In this document: positions 35,399-44,913 of the stretch, piece after piece | Position numbering within the stretch: position 1 is the stretch's first letter | Layout of the letters: each line of letters begins with the position of its first letter | NCBI GenBank assembly: GCA_036268995.1 | Contig: DATATB010000117.1 | Location: 1-64,000 of the forward strand | Source: DATATB01 sp036268995 | GTDB taxonomy: Bacteria > Planctomycetota > Planctomycetia > Pirellulales > PNKZ01 | Length of the DNA: 64,000 bases | Direction of reading: 5' to 3' | Program-made: the position numbers and the translations under genes | Notes under the pieces: model-generated | Database searches by the model: none | What the model saw: the letters and a program-made list of their open reading frames with translations, nothing else | Told to the model about the DNA's origin: nothing

Positions 35399-37861
35399 AT
35401 GACTTCTACAACGACACGATCAAGGCCAAGCGGCACGCCTAAGACCGAATCGACCGGTGCTCGGCTATCGGCCGACGAACAGCGCATGCTCGACGCATAC
35501 TGGCGGGCGTCGAACTACCTGTCGGTCGGACAGATTTATCTGCTCGACAACCCGCTTCTGCGTGAGCCGCTCAAGCGCGAGCACATCAAGCCGCGTCTTC
35601 TCGGGCACTGGGGAACTTCGCCCGGCTTGAACATGCTCTATGTCCATTTGAATCGGGTCATCCAACGCGACGACCTGAACATGATCTACGTCATCGGCCC
35701 GGGTCACGGCGGACCGTCGCTGGTGGCGCATGCCTGGTTGGAAGGAACTTATAGCGAGGTGTACCCTAACATCGGCCAGGATGCCACGGGCATGCAGAAG
35801 CTGTTCAAGCAGTTCAGCTTCCCGGGCGGAATTCCCAGCCACGTGGCGCCCGAAACCCCCGGCAGCATCCACGAAGGTGGCGAGTTGGGCTACGCGTTGA
35901 GCCATGCTTACGGCGCTGCGTTCGACAATCCAGACCTGATCGTGGCGTGCGTCGTCGGCGACGGCGAGGCCGAGACCGGCCCCTTGGCCACCGGATGGCA
36001 CGGCAACAAGTTTCTCAATCCTGCCCGCGACGGTGCCGTCCTGCCGATCCTGCACCTCAACGGCTACAAGATTGCGAACCCCTGCTTTCTCGCCCGCATC
36101 CCGAAAGACGAATTGCAGAAGTTCTTCGAGGGGATGGGGTACAAGCCGCATTTCGTCGAAGGGCACGAGCCTGACCTCATTCATCAAGCGCTGGCCGAGG
36201 TCATGGATACGGTCGTCGCCGAGATCAAGAGCATCTGGGCCGACGCTCGACGCGAGGGGGCCGAGATCAAGCGCCCTGCTTGGCCAATGATTGTCTTCCG
36301 CACGCCCAAGGGCTGGACCTGTCCGGCCGAGATCGACGGCAAGAAATGTGAAGACTACTGGCGCAGCCATCAGGTGCCGATGAGCGACATGGACAAGCCC
36401 GAGCACATCAGGATTCTCGAGCAATGGATGAAGAGCTATCGCCCCGAGGAACTGTTCGATGCCGAGGGCCGATTCAAGCCCGAGCTCGCCGAGCTGGCGC
36501 CGCAGGGGCACCGCCGAATGAGCGACAACCCGCACGCCAACGGCGGCTTGTTGCTGCGAGATTTGCTTCTGCCCGACTTTCGCGATTACGCGGTCGACGT
36601 GCCCAGCCCCGGCGTGACGACTGCCGAGTCGACGCGCGTCATGGGCAAGTTCCTGCGCGACGTCATGAAGAACAATCTGGAATCGAAGAACTTTCGCTTG
36701 TTCAGCCCGGACGAGAATAACTCGAATCGCTGGCAGGATGTGCTGGAAGTAACGAACCGCTGCTACATGGCCGACATCTACCCGGAGGACGACCACTTAA
36801 GCCCCGATGGGCGCGTGATGGAAGTGCTCAGCGAGCATCAATGCCAGGGTTGGCTGGAAGCTTATCTGCTCACCGGGCGGCACGGATTCTTCTCGTGTTA
36901 CGAAGCGTTCATCCACATCATCGATTCGATGTTCAATCAGCACGCCAAGTGGCTCAAAGTGTGCAACCACATTCCGTGGCGGCGTGATATCGCCTCGTTC
37001 AACTACCTGCTCAGCTCGCACGTCTGGCGGCAAGACCACAACGGGTTCAGCCACCAGGACCCCGGCTTCATCGACCACGTCATCAATAAAAAGGCCGAGG
37101 TGGTTCGCGTTTTCCTGCCGCCCGACGCCAACACGCTCTTGTCGGTGACCGACCACTGTTTGCGGAGCCGCAACTACGTGAACGTCGTCGTCGCGGGCAA
37201 GCAGCCGGCGCCGCAGTGGCTGACCATGGACGAGGCTGTCAAGCACTGCACGCAAGGTCTCGGCATCTGGCCATGGGCGTCGACCGATAAGGGGTGCGAG
37301 CCCGACGTCGTGATGGCCTGTTGTGGTGACGTGCCGACGCTCGAAACGTTGGCGGCCGTTGCGCTGCTCCGCGAGCACCTGCCGGATCTGAAGGTCCGGG
37401 TCGTCAATGTCGTGAACCTGATGAAGCTGCAGCCTGAAAGCGAGCATCCCAACGGACTGCCCGATCGCGATTTCGACGCCTTGTTTACCAAGGACAAGCC
37501 GATCATCTTCGCGTTCCACGGATACCCTTGGCTCATCCATCGGCTTACCTATCGCCGCACGAATCACAAGAACATGCACGTACGTGGGTACAAAGAGGAA
37601 GGGACCACGACGACCCCCTTTGATATGGTCGTGCGCAACGACCTCGACCGCTTTCACCTCGTGGGGGACGTGATCGATCGCTTGCCGCAGCTCGGCTCGC
37701 GGGCTGCCTATTTCAAGCAAGCCATCAACGAAAAGTTGATCGAACACAAGCAATACATCGCCAAGCATGGCGATGACATCCCGGCCATCAGCGGTTGGAA
37801 GTGGGGCGGCAAGGAGCCGGCCAAGACTCGCACAACGTCGACGGAAGGGGACAACGTCTAG
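35399..37861 (+). CDS. xfp: Xylulose-5-phosphate/fructose-6-phosphate phosphoketolase
   Basis: The 820-residue thiamine diphosphate enzyme has the phosphoketolase signature EGGELGYALSHAYGA (159-173), the ThDP motif GDGEAETGPL (187-196), 'HWGTSPGLNMLY' (70-81), 'YIVPGHG'-type sequence near residue 98 and the C-terminal 'HGYPWLIHRLTYRRTNHKNMHVRGYKEEGTTTTPFDM' region. Length is normal for the family. It cleaves a ketose phosphate with phosphate into acetyl phosphate plus an aldose phosphate. No acetate kinase or phosphotransacetylase gene is in the window, so the fate of acetyl phosphate must be handled elsewhere. It lies in series with PPK2 and the exporter genes. Confidence 0.96.
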   Translation: MTSTTTRSRPSGTPKTESTGARLSADEQRMLDAYWRASNYLSVGQIYLLDNPLLREPLKREHIKPRLLGHWGTSPGLNMLYVHLNRVIQRDDLNMIYVIGPGHGGPSLVAHAWLEGTYSEVYPNIGQDATGMQKLFKQFSFPGGIPSHVAPETPGSIHEGGELGYALSHAYGAAFDNPDLIVACVVGDGEAETGPLATGWHGNKFLNPARDGAVLPILHLNGYKIANPCFLARIPKDELQKFFEGMGYKPHFVEGHEPDLIHQALAEVMDTVVAEIKSIWADARREGAEIKRPAWPMIVFRTPKGWTCPAEIDGKKCEDYWRSHQVPMSDMDKPEHIRILEQWMKSYRPEELFDAEGRFKPELAELAPQGHRRMSDNPHANGGLLLRDLLLPDFRDYAVDVPSPGVTTAESTRVMGKFLRDVMKNNLESKNFRLFSPDENNSNRWQDVLEVTNRCYMADIYPEDDHLSPDGRVMEVLSEHQCQGWLEAYLLTGRHGFFSCYEAFIHIIDSMFNQHAKWLKVCNHIPWRRDIASFNYLLSSHVWRQDHNGFSHQDPGFIDHVINKKAEVVRVFLPPDANTLLSVTDHCLRSRNYVNVVVAGKQPAPQWLTMDEAVKHCTQGLGIWPWASTDKGCEPDVVMACCGDVPTLETLAAVALLREHLPDLKVRVVNVVNLMKLQPESEHPNGLPDRDFDALFTKDKPIIFAFHGYPWLIHRLTYRRTNHKNMHVRGYKEEGTTTTPFDMVVRNDLDRFHLVGDVIDRLPQLGSRAAYFKQAINEKLIEHKQYIAKHGDDIPAISGWKWGGKEPAKTRTTSTEGDNV

Positions 37862-38080
37862 GGGCCATGCGATGCCGTCGCCGAAAGCGTCCGACGCAGT
37901 TAGCCGTTGGGCGCCGATGTGGTCGACGGCGGCGTGAATTTCAGCCTGGATCCGGTGCCGCCGCGCGCGTGGAACTGCTTCTCGTTCTGTCGTGATGCTC
38001 GTTAACGACGACTTGAAATGATCGATGCGGCAGGGGCTTTCAGACCTCGATAGGCCGCCGTTTGGGAAAGCGCGAAAGTC

Positions 38081-39475
38081 ATGATGGCGACACTTGAAAC
38101 CAGTCCAAAGTTCGGGTTTCATCCTTCGCGCCAAGAGCTGTATGAACTGGGTAAGACTCTTCGTGATACCTGTCCGCGCAGCGGGCACGCCACCTGGAAG
38201 CCCTCGCCTCACCGGGCCGATCCGCTGTGGCTGCTCGAGCAATCGAGTGCCCGTCGGATACCCGAGTTGATTCCAATTCGCTACGGGCGCATGTTGCAAT
38301 CGCCGTTCACGTTCTTTCGCGGCGCCGCGCTGAACATGGCCGCCGATCTGGCCGTCACGCCCACGACCGGCCTGCGCGTGCAAGCTTGTGGTGACTGCCA
38401 CCTCATGAACTTCGGCGCGTTTGCAACGCCCGAGCGTCGCGTGATCTTCGATATCAACGACCTGGACGAGACGCTTCCAGCCCCGTGGGAATGGGACGTC
38501 AAACGCCTCGCGACCAGTTTCATTTTGGCGAGCCGTAACAACGGCCACAGCGAAGACGATGCCCGTGACGCGGTATTGGCCTGCGTGCGCTCGTATCGCG
38601 AGCACATGGCCGAGTTCAGCGAAATGCGCACCTTGGATGTCTGGTACGCCGCCATCGACATGGAAGAGGTCCTTCCGACGATCCAGGATGACGAAGCGCG
38701 AAAGCGCGCTCAAAAGCGGCTGCTAAAGGCCCGCGAGCGCAGCGTGCTGGAGCACGATTTTCCCGAACTGGTGCATTCCGCGGCGCTGGCTCCGACAATC
38801 AAAGAAAATCCCCCGCTGATTTATCATTGGCGCGAGCTCGCGCACGAAGAGGCCATGCAAAATGTTCAGAATAGCTTCCAGCGCTACCGCGAGACCTTGC
38901 CCGAATATCGGCGCGTGCTCCTAGATCGGTTCAAGCTCATGGACGTTGCCGTCAAGGTAGTGGGTGTCGGCAGCGTCGGTACCTGGTGCTTCGTCTTGCT
39001 GTTGATGGCCGCCGAGCAAGACCCGCTGTTTCTGCAGGTCAAAGAAGCGCGGCCTTCGGTTCTTGAAGCGTTTGCGGGGGCCAGCTCGCATACTCAGCAT
39101 GGCCAACGCGTTGTGATCGGCCATCAGCTCATGCAATCGGCAAGCGACTTGTTTCTCGGCTGGGCTCAAGGCGAATCGGGGCGGCAGTTCTACGTCCGGC
39201 AACTTCGCGACATGAAGATCAAGATGCTCGTCGATGTCTTCACTCCCAGCGTGATGCGCCAATATGCCGAGATTTGTGGTTGGACGCTGGCGCGAGCGCA
39301 CGCCCGCAGCGGGGAGCCGGCGAAGATCAGTGGCTACCTCGGCAAGAGCGACAAGTTCGACGAGGCCATCGCGGATTTTGCTAGTGCCTACGCCGATCAA
39401 AGCGAGCGCGACCACGAGCTTCTCGTGAGAGCCGTGCGCGAGGGCAAGCTCGACGTGTTTATCGAGGAAGACTAG
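38081..39475 (+). CDS. DUF2252 protein, kinase-like
   Basis: The 464-residue cytoplasmic protein belongs to DUF2252. Key blocks are 'PFTFFRGAALNMAADL', 'CGDCHLMNFGAFATPERRVIFDINDLDET' and 'WEWDVKRLATSF'. The segment GDCHLMNFG (104-112; Asp105, His107, Asn110) followed by DIND (124-127) has the form of the catalytic loop and metal-binding Asp of aminoglycoside phosphotransferase-like kinases (HGDxHxxN then D). That suggests phosphotransfer to a small molecule or protein; no substrate is known. It starts 219 bases after the phosphoketolase and is followed 19 bases later by the patatin gene. Two adjacent ATGs (38081, 38084) are possible starts. Confidence 0.88.
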   Translation: MMATLETSPKFGFHPSRQELYELGKTLRDTCPRSGHATWKPSPHRADPLWLLEQSSARRIPELIPIRYGRMLQSPFTFFRGAALNMAADLAVTPTTGLRVQACGDCHLMNFGAFATPERRVIFDINDLDETLPAPWEWDVKRLATSFILASRNNGHSEDDARDAVLACVRSYREHMAEFSEMRTLDVWYAAIDMEEVLPTIQDDEARKRAQKRLLKARERSVLEHDFPELVHSAALAPTIKENPPLIYHWRELAHEEAMQNVQNSFQRYRETLPEYRRVLLDRFKLMDVAVKVVGVGSVGTWCFVLLLMAAEQDPLFLQVKEARPSVLEAFAGASSHTQHGQRVVIGHQLMQSASDLFLGWAQGESGRQFYVRQLRDMKIKMLVDVFTPSVMRQYAEICGWTLARAHARSGEPAKISGYLGKSDKFDEAIADFASAYADQSERDHELLVRAVREGKLDVFIEED

Positions 39476-39494
39476 GCCGACGGGCGCTTTTCAC

Positions 39495-41384
39495 ATGGCC
39501 AACATGACTGCTGACGCAAGCCAAATCGCAGCGTTGCTCGAATCCGTGCCACTGTGCGACGGCCTCGACGCAGCGAGCCTAACGGCAATGGCAGGCCAGA
39601 TGCGGTGGCGCGAGTTCGCCGCGGGCGAGACGTTGGCCGCTGCCGGCAGTCCCGTGACCGAGTTCTGGATCGTGATCAAAGGCGAGATCGAGGCTTACCT
39701 CAGCGACGCGCATGGGCGCGAAAGCTTGCTGGGCGTGATCCGTAAGGGCGAAACGATCGGCGAAGTCGCGATCATCCAGCACTCGTACTGCCTCTTGCGC
39801 TTCACGAGCCGCACGTCCGGCACCCTGCTGACCGTCCCAGCCGAGGGGCTGCACGCATGGCTCGAGGCGTATCCTCCGCTGATGCGCAGCCTGTTTCGCA
39901 CGCTCAGCCAGCGCTTCAAGCAGGCGGTCGGCATCCGCGATCGCGCGTTGCCCGCGCCGCGGCTGGGAATCGTGGCCCCGAGCCCGCGAGCTCGCCGGCT
40001 GGCGGGGCGACTCGTGGCGCGACTTTCCGAGCTTGGCGAGCGGTTGCGCGTCTGGAGCGACGACCCCGCGGCCTTGCGCAGCGGCGGCCAGTGGCCCGAG
40101 TCCATCACGATTTCGACGCTCGACGATGGCGCGTCTCCGCTGCCCGAGCCCTGCCCGGCGGAGGTCGACCGGCGAGTCATCGTCTGGTCTCCCGGTGCCG
40201 ATCTCCCCCGCGACCGGCAACGCGCGGCCAGTTGCGACCACGTGCTGCACATCGCCGAAGCCTCCGAAGCGAACACCGTTGGCGAGCGCTTGCTCCAGAT
40301 TCTCGGTGACAGCGCAGGGTTGATCGACCGCGTGCAGCTTGTCTGGCTGGTCGACCCTGAAAAGCCGATCTCGCCTTGTTTGACCGGTTGGCAGTGGCGG
40401 CGCCGGCCCATCTGCATGCCGATGGCCGGCCAGCGCGATCACGGCGACGGACCGCCCCACCGCCTCGAGCGCCAAGGCCTCGATCGGCTCGTCCGATCGC
40501 TTCGCGGCTATTCGCTTGGCATCGCGCTGGCTGGCGGCGGTGCAAAAGGCATGGCCCACTTGGGCGTCCTGCGCGTGCTCGAGGATGCAGGCCTGTCGTT
40601 CGACGCAATGTCGGGCACCAGCGCGGGGGCCATGGCGGGAATCACATACGCCGCGGGAATGCCACCGCGCCTGGCGGTCGAGCGTTTCCAGAACGACTTG
40701 CTGCCGTCGGCCCTGTTTCGCCTGCTTCCCAAGTGGCCCAACTGGTATCTGCTCTCGCAATTCCGCCGTCGCGCCTGGGACGTCATGCTGCGCCGATACC
40801 TGCACGATTGGCGGCTCGAGCAGTTGCCGATCCCGTTCTATTCCGTTGCCGCCGACCTGGTCCAGGCGCAGACCCTCGTGCGCGACCAGGGCGACGCGGT
40901 GCACGCGATCCTGGAGAGCATCAATCTGCCCGTACTCTCCGCGCCGATCCTGCGCGATGGCATGGTGCTGGTGGACGGCGGCATACTCAATGCCCTGCCG
41001 GCTGACGTGCTTGTTGAGCGCGATGTCGATTTTGTGATCGGCGTCGACGTCTCGACGCGCATGCGTCACGAATTTGCCAAAAACCGACCCGACACGCCCA
41101 CCAGCCAAATGAAGCCGCCCGGCACGCTCGATACGATGTTGCGGATTTTCGAGACGCAGGCGCACAACTTGTGCGATCTGCGGAATCGTGCCGTTGACTT
41201 CTGGATCACGCCCGACACGTCAGGTTTCAGATTGGCCGATTTCTATCGGGCGACCGAGATCGCCGAGGTGGGCGAGCGCGCGGCCGAAGCGAGATTGCCC
41301 GAGTTGCAACAGCACCTCGCTGAACTGAAGCGGCGGTTTTTAGGGTCGGTGGCGACTCTCGGCGCGCCGGCAAATCCTCGCTGA
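39495..41384 (+). CDS. Cyclic-nucleotide-binding patatin-like phospholipase
   Basis: The 629-residue protein has an N-terminal cyclic-nucleotide-binding fold (about 12-140, with 'GETLAAAGSPVTEFWIVIKGEIEAYL' and 'GETIGEVAII'). A poorly conserved middle (about 150-335) follows. The C-terminal patatin domain has GGGAKG (347-352), nucleophile Ser376 in GTSAG and Asp494 in VDGG. This is the layout of neuropathy-target-esterase-like bacterial lipases, in which nucleotide binding may gate lysophospholipase activity. It is probably on the inner face of the membrane. It follows DUF2252 by 19 bases and precedes a membrane protein by 10, so the three are likely co-translated from one message. Confidence 0.92.
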   Translation: MANMTADASQIAALLESVPLCDGLDAASLTAMAGQMRWREFAAGETLAAAGSPVTEFWIVIKGEIEAYLSDAHGRESLLGVIRKGETIGEVAIIQHSYCLLRFTSRTSGTLLTVPAEGLHAWLEAYPPLMRSLFRTLSQRFKQAVGIRDRALPAPRLGIVAPSPRARRLAGRLVARLSELGERLRVWSDDPAALRSGGQWPESITISTLDDGASPLPEPCPAEVDRRVIVWSPGADLPRDRQRAASCDHVLHIAEASEANTVGERLLQILGDSAGLIDRVQLVWLVDPEKPISPCLTGWQWRRRPICMPMAGQRDHGDGPPHRLERQGLDRLVRSLRGYSLGIALAGGGAKGMAHLGVLRVLEDAGLSFDAMSGTSAGAMAGITYAAGMPPRLAVERFQNDLLPSALFRLLPKWPNWYLLSQFRRRAWDVMLRRYLHDWRLEQLPIPFYSVAADLVQAQTLVRDQGDAVHAILESINLPVLSAPILRDGMVLVDGGILNALPADVLVERDVDFVIGVDVSTRMRHEFAKNRPDTPTSQMKPPGTLDTMLRIFETQAHNLCDLRNRAVDFWITPDTSGFRLADFYRATEIAEVGERAAEARLPELQQHLAELKRRFLGSVATLGAPANPR

Positions 41385-41394
41385 TGACTTGCTT

Positions 41395-42396
41395 ATGAAC
41401 ACCAGCGCTGGATCGGTGGTCGGCGATCTCCTGATCGTGGTGTCGACCGTGTGGATGGCGCTTGCCCTGCATTACCATCGACCCGAGCGGTGGGTGCGAT
41501 GGTTGATCTCGCTGTTGCCGATTGCCGTGGTTCTTGGTTCGCTGGTGCTATTGCCTCACTCGTGGACGTGCGCCCTGAGCTTGGCGATGTTCGCAGTAGT
41601 GTGGCTGTGGTGGTTTACGCGCCGACCGCTCGGCAGTCGCGACTGGGCCCTGGGCATGGAGATCCGGCCGCGAGTGCAGATCGAAGGCGACCTCGTGCAC
41701 GTCGAGCATTTCCGGTGCTTCGACTACGGCCCATCGGGCGATCCACGACCGCACTACGAACAGCGCACGTTCGACCTGTCGAAGGTGTGCTCGGTCGATT
41801 ACTTTCTGTCCCATTGGAAGGGGCCGATTATCGCCCACACGCTTGTCAGCTTTGGCTTCGACGATGGTCAGTTCATGGCTATCTCTGTTGAGGCGCGGCG
41901 GCAACGATGGCAGCGCTATTCGCCCTTCTGGGGACTGTTCCGCGCCTACGAGCTGATGTTCGTCATCGGGGACGAGCGCGATATCGTTCGCTTGCGTACG
42001 AATGTCCGCCATGAACGCGTCTATTTGTATCGCGTTCGGCTTCCCGTCAACCGCGTGCGTACGCTGTTGCGCGACTATTTGCAGCGCGCTCAAGCCGTGG
42101 CGCAACGTCCCCAGTGGTACAACTCGATCGCTAGCAACTGCACGACCAACCTGTTTTATCATCAGCACCGGCAGACGCGTTGGTGGTTAAGGCCAGGCAT
42201 TTTTTTAAACGGCCTCTCGGCACGTACGCTGTATCGCCTTGGCGCATTGGCCTCCGACGTTCCATTTCGCGAGTTGCAGGCGCGCGGCGCGATTCAGAAT
42301 CTTGCGCTGGAAGCGAATGACAGTTCTGAGTTCTCGCAACGGATTCGAGCTGGAATCATCGACTCGCAGCCGGCGGTCGAAGCGTGCGGTACTTAG
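41395..42396 (+). CDS. DUF4105-like membrane protein
   Basis: The 333-residue protein has two to three N-terminal helices (about 10-75) and then a periplasmic domain. That domain has 'YEQRTFDLSKVCSVDYFLSHWKG...IAHTLVSFGF' and 'YNSIASNCTTNLFYH', matching DUF4105 (Lnb N-terminal periplasmic domain-like). The 'NSIASNCTT' block with a conserved Cys resembles an NlpC/P60-like thiol hydrolase centre (inference). Start ATG 41395 was used; the frame also opens at TTG 41389. It is the last gene of the plus-strand series from 29429 and fits a membrane-lipid or lipoprotein-processing role next to the patatin. Confidence 0.82.
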   Translation: MNTSAGSVVGDLLIVVSTVWMALALHYHRPERWVRWLISLLPIAVVLGSLVLLPHSWTCALSLAMFAVVWLWWFTRRPLGSRDWALGMEIRPRVQIEGDLVHVEHFRCFDYGPSGDPRPHYEQRTFDLSKVCSVDYFLSHWKGPIIAHTLVSFGFDDGQFMAISVEARRQRWQRYSPFWGLFRAYELMFVIGDERDIVRLRTNVRHERVYLYRVRLPVNRVRTLLRDYLQRAQAVAQRPQWYNSIASNCTTNLFYHQHRQTRWWLRPGIFLNGLSARTLYRLGALASDVPFRELQARGAIQNLALEANDSSEFSQRIRAGIIDSQPAVEACGT

Positions 42397-42544
42397 CCGG
42401 CGAATCCGGTATGGACCTTGCCACCTCGATGTGCCTTGGTCTCCCCCCGACTTTTCACCTGGCCAAAAGTTGACCGAAGGACGGCCAAAGCCGATATTGC
42501 GGTGACGCGTCTATGGCCAGCCCGTTCGACTCTGCGAGGTTCCA

Positions 42545-44401
42545 ATGTTTTCGGATTGCCGCCATCCAGCAGTACCAAGCCCCCAGGATTTACTAGGCAA
42601 GTTACTACAGAGAATAGCTACGCTGATCGTTGTCTCTGCTGGGCCGCTGTTGTTGATATCGGCCGATAATTGGGCGTTTTCTGCTGAAACGGCGCGTAGA
42701 CCAAACGTCGTGCTGATCATGAGCGACGACCAAGGGTATGGCGACTTCGGCAGCAAAGGCAATCCTGTGATCCATACGCCGCGGCTCGATCGGCTGGCAC
42801 GCGAGGGGGTGGAGCTGAAGCATTTTTATGTTTCGCCCGTCTGCACGCCGACCCGGGCCAGCCTGATGACGGGCCGCTACAACTATCGCACGCGCGCGAT
42901 CGACACGTTCAGCGGCCGGGCCATGATGGATCCGGCCGAAGTCACGCTGGCCGAAATGCTGGGCTCGGCCGGCTATCGCACCGGTATTTTTGGCAAATGG
43001 CACCTGGGCGACTGCTACCCAATGCGGGCCATGGACCAGGGCTTTGAGGAATCGCTGGTGCTGTTTGGCGGCGGCCTGTGCCAACCGGCCGATCCGCCGA
43101 CGGGCAACAGCTATTTCAGCCCCACGCTGTCGCACAACGGCAAGCTGGTAAAGACCGAAGGTTATTGCAGCGACGTATACACCAGCGCGGCCTTGGACTT
43201 CATTCGGAAGCAGGACGACCGGCCGTTTTTTGTGTACTTGCCCTTCAACTGCCCGCACTCGCCTTACCAGGCGCCCGAGCTGGATTATCAGCGATATCTC
43301 CAGCAGGACCTGCGGCCGGAGCGCTTTCCCACGCAAGGCAATCCGACCGGCAACGTGCCCGCCGACGATATCGCGCGGGCTTATTCAATGATTACGAATA
43401 TTGATAACAATGTCGGTCGGCTGCTGGACGGCCTCGAGCAAATGCATCTGGCCGACAACACGCTGGTGATTTTCCTTACCGACAACGGCCCGCCGCAGCC
43501 GCGATACAACGTCGGCCTTAAAGGCATGAAAGGCACGCCTTACGAAGGCGGCATTCACGTCCCGTGCCTGGTGCGCGGGCCGGGCATCAAGAATGGGGCT
43601 GGCGGAATCGCGCCGATTGCCGCTCACATCGACCTGGCGCCGACGATTCTCGAAGCTTGCGGTGCTCACGCACCCGACGGAGTGAAGCTCGACGGCCGCA
43701 GTTTGTGGCCGCAATTGACTGGCCAGGGAAGCCAGGACTGGCCAGCAAGGACCTTGTTCTTCCAGTGGCATCGTGGCGACGAGCCGGACCGCTATCGGGC
43801 GTTCGCCGCGCGCGAGCCGCGCTACAAGCTCGTGCAGCCGCTGAGCACCGGGCCAGGTTGGAAACCGGGCAATGTCCGCTTCGAGCTTTACGACGTGGTG
43901 GCCGACCCGGACGAAATGCACGACATCGCGGAGTCGAACCCGCAGATTGTGCGGCGGCTCAAGGAGGCTTATGACGCCTGGTTCGACGACGTGAGCGCCT
44001 CGCGCGGCTACGCGCCGCCGCCCATCGTGCTCGGCTCGCCGCACGAAAACCCCACGCTGCTAACTCGGCAAGACCGGCGCACGCCAACGAGCGATTGGAA
44101 GCCGGGCAGCCAAGGCCACTGGGACGTGAAGTTCGCCGCAGGCGGCGACTACGAGTTCACCCTGCTGTTCGATCCGCTACGGGCCGACGGAATGGCTAAG
44201 CTGAAATTGGCCGGCGGAACACTCGAACAGCCGGTCAAGGCCGGCGAGCGAAGCTGCGTGCTGCGGGCTAGCGACGTCGCCGTCGGGCCGGCAGAACTGG
44301 CGCCGGAATTGATCGTCGCCGACAAGACGCTCGGCCCGAACTATTTGGACGTGCGGCGCGTCGGCACGCAGTCTTCGGGCGAGACCACCGGCGGACGATG
44401 A
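42545..44401 (+). CDS. Secreted arylsulfatase-type sulfatase
   Basis: The 618-residue protein starts with a long leader containing a hydrophobic stretch (about 25-40), then a sulfatase domain. It shows MSDDQGYGDFG (59-69), the core CTPTR with Cys100, 'IFGKWHLGD', 'NCPHSPYQAPE' and 'LTDNGPPQPRYN'. A C-terminal beta-rich domain of about 140 residues follows. Cys100 should be converted to formylglycine. It is related to the sulfatase at 1515 but differs through its insert and tail, so the substrate may differ. Its TGA overlaps the ATG of the CYTH gene in an ATGA. Confidence 0.95.
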   Translation: MFSDCRHPAVPSPQDLLGKLLQRIATLIVVSAGPLLLISADNWAFSAETARRPNVVLIMSDDQGYGDFGSKGNPVIHTPRLDRLAREGVELKHFYVSPVCTPTRASLMTGRYNYRTRAIDTFSGRAMMDPAEVTLAEMLGSAGYRTGIFGKWHLGDCYPMRAMDQGFEESLVLFGGGLCQPADPPTGNSYFSPTLSHNGKLVKTEGYCSDVYTSAALDFIRKQDDRPFFVYLPFNCPHSPYQAPELDYQRYLQQDLRPERFPTQGNPTGNVPADDIARAYSMITNIDNNVGRLLDGLEQMHLADNTLVIFLTDNGPPQPRYNVGLKGMKGTPYEGGIHVPCLVRGPGIKNGAGGIAPIAAHIDLAPTILEACGAHAPDGVKLDGRSLWPQLTGQGSQDWPARTLFFQWHRGDEPDRYRAFAAREPRYKLVQPLSTGPGWKPGNVRFELYDVVADPDEMHDIAESNPQIVRRLKEAYDAWFDDVSASRGYAPPPIVLGSPHENPTLLTRQDRRTPTSDWKPGSQGHWDVKFAAGGDYEFTLLFDPLRADGMAKLKLAGGTLEQPVKAGERSCVLRASDVAVGPAELAPELIVADKTLGPNYLDVRRVGTQSSGETTGGR

Positions 44402-44913
44402 ACGCGCAAAACATCGAGCTCAAGGCGCGGCTCGGCTCGCTGGCGGCGGCCCGGCAGGTCGCCGCGCAAGTTGCCACCGAACACTTGGGCGTCCAGCGGC
44501 AGGTCGATACGTACTTTGTCAGCCGCCACGGCCGGCTCAAGCTGCGCGAAATCGACGGGGGCCAGGCTCAGCTTGTCTGGTACGAGCGGCCCGACCAGCC
44601 GTCGGCCAAGCTGAGCAATTACGTCCTAGTCCCGGTTGACTCGCCGGCTTTGTTAAAAGCCGCACTTGCCGGCGCCTGCGGCATGCGCGTGGTCGTGGAT
44701 AAGCGGCGGGAGATTTTTTTGGCAGACAACGTCCGCATTCATCTGGACCAAGTGGTGGGATTGGGCGATTTCCTCGAGTTCGAAGCGGTGCTGGGGCCGG
44801 GGATTACTCCGCTCGACGGTCAACGTCAGGTTGACGCACTGGCCCAGCGTTTCGGCATCACCGGCGAGATGTTAATCCATGCTTCCTACGCTGACTTGCT
44901 CGAGCAGCCGTAG
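44398..44913 (+). CDS. CYTH-domain protein (class IV adenylate cyclase-like)
   Basis: The 171-residue protein begins NIELKAR (residues 5-11), the variant of the CYTH ExExK motif seen in CyaB-like proteins, with Asn in place of the first Glu. 'QRQVDTYFVSRHGRLKLREID', 'LVWYERPD', 'VVVDKRREIFLADNVRIHLDQVVGLGDFLEFEAVL' and a C-terminal helix follow, all normal for the family. CYTH proteins bind triphosphates in a tunnel; members act as adenylate cyclase, thiamine triphosphatase or inorganic triphosphatase. The reaction here is undecided. It overlaps the sulfatase stop by 4 bases, so it is coupled to it, although the functional tie is unclear. Confidence 0.88.
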   Translation: MNAQNIELKARLGSLAAARQVAAQVATEHLGVQRQVDTYFVSRHGRLKLREIDGGQAQLVWYERPDQPSAKLSNYVLVPVDSPALLKAALAGACGMRVVVDKRREIFLADNVRIHLDQVVGLGDFLEFEAVLGPGITPLDGQRQVDALAQRFGITGEMLIHASYADLLEQP

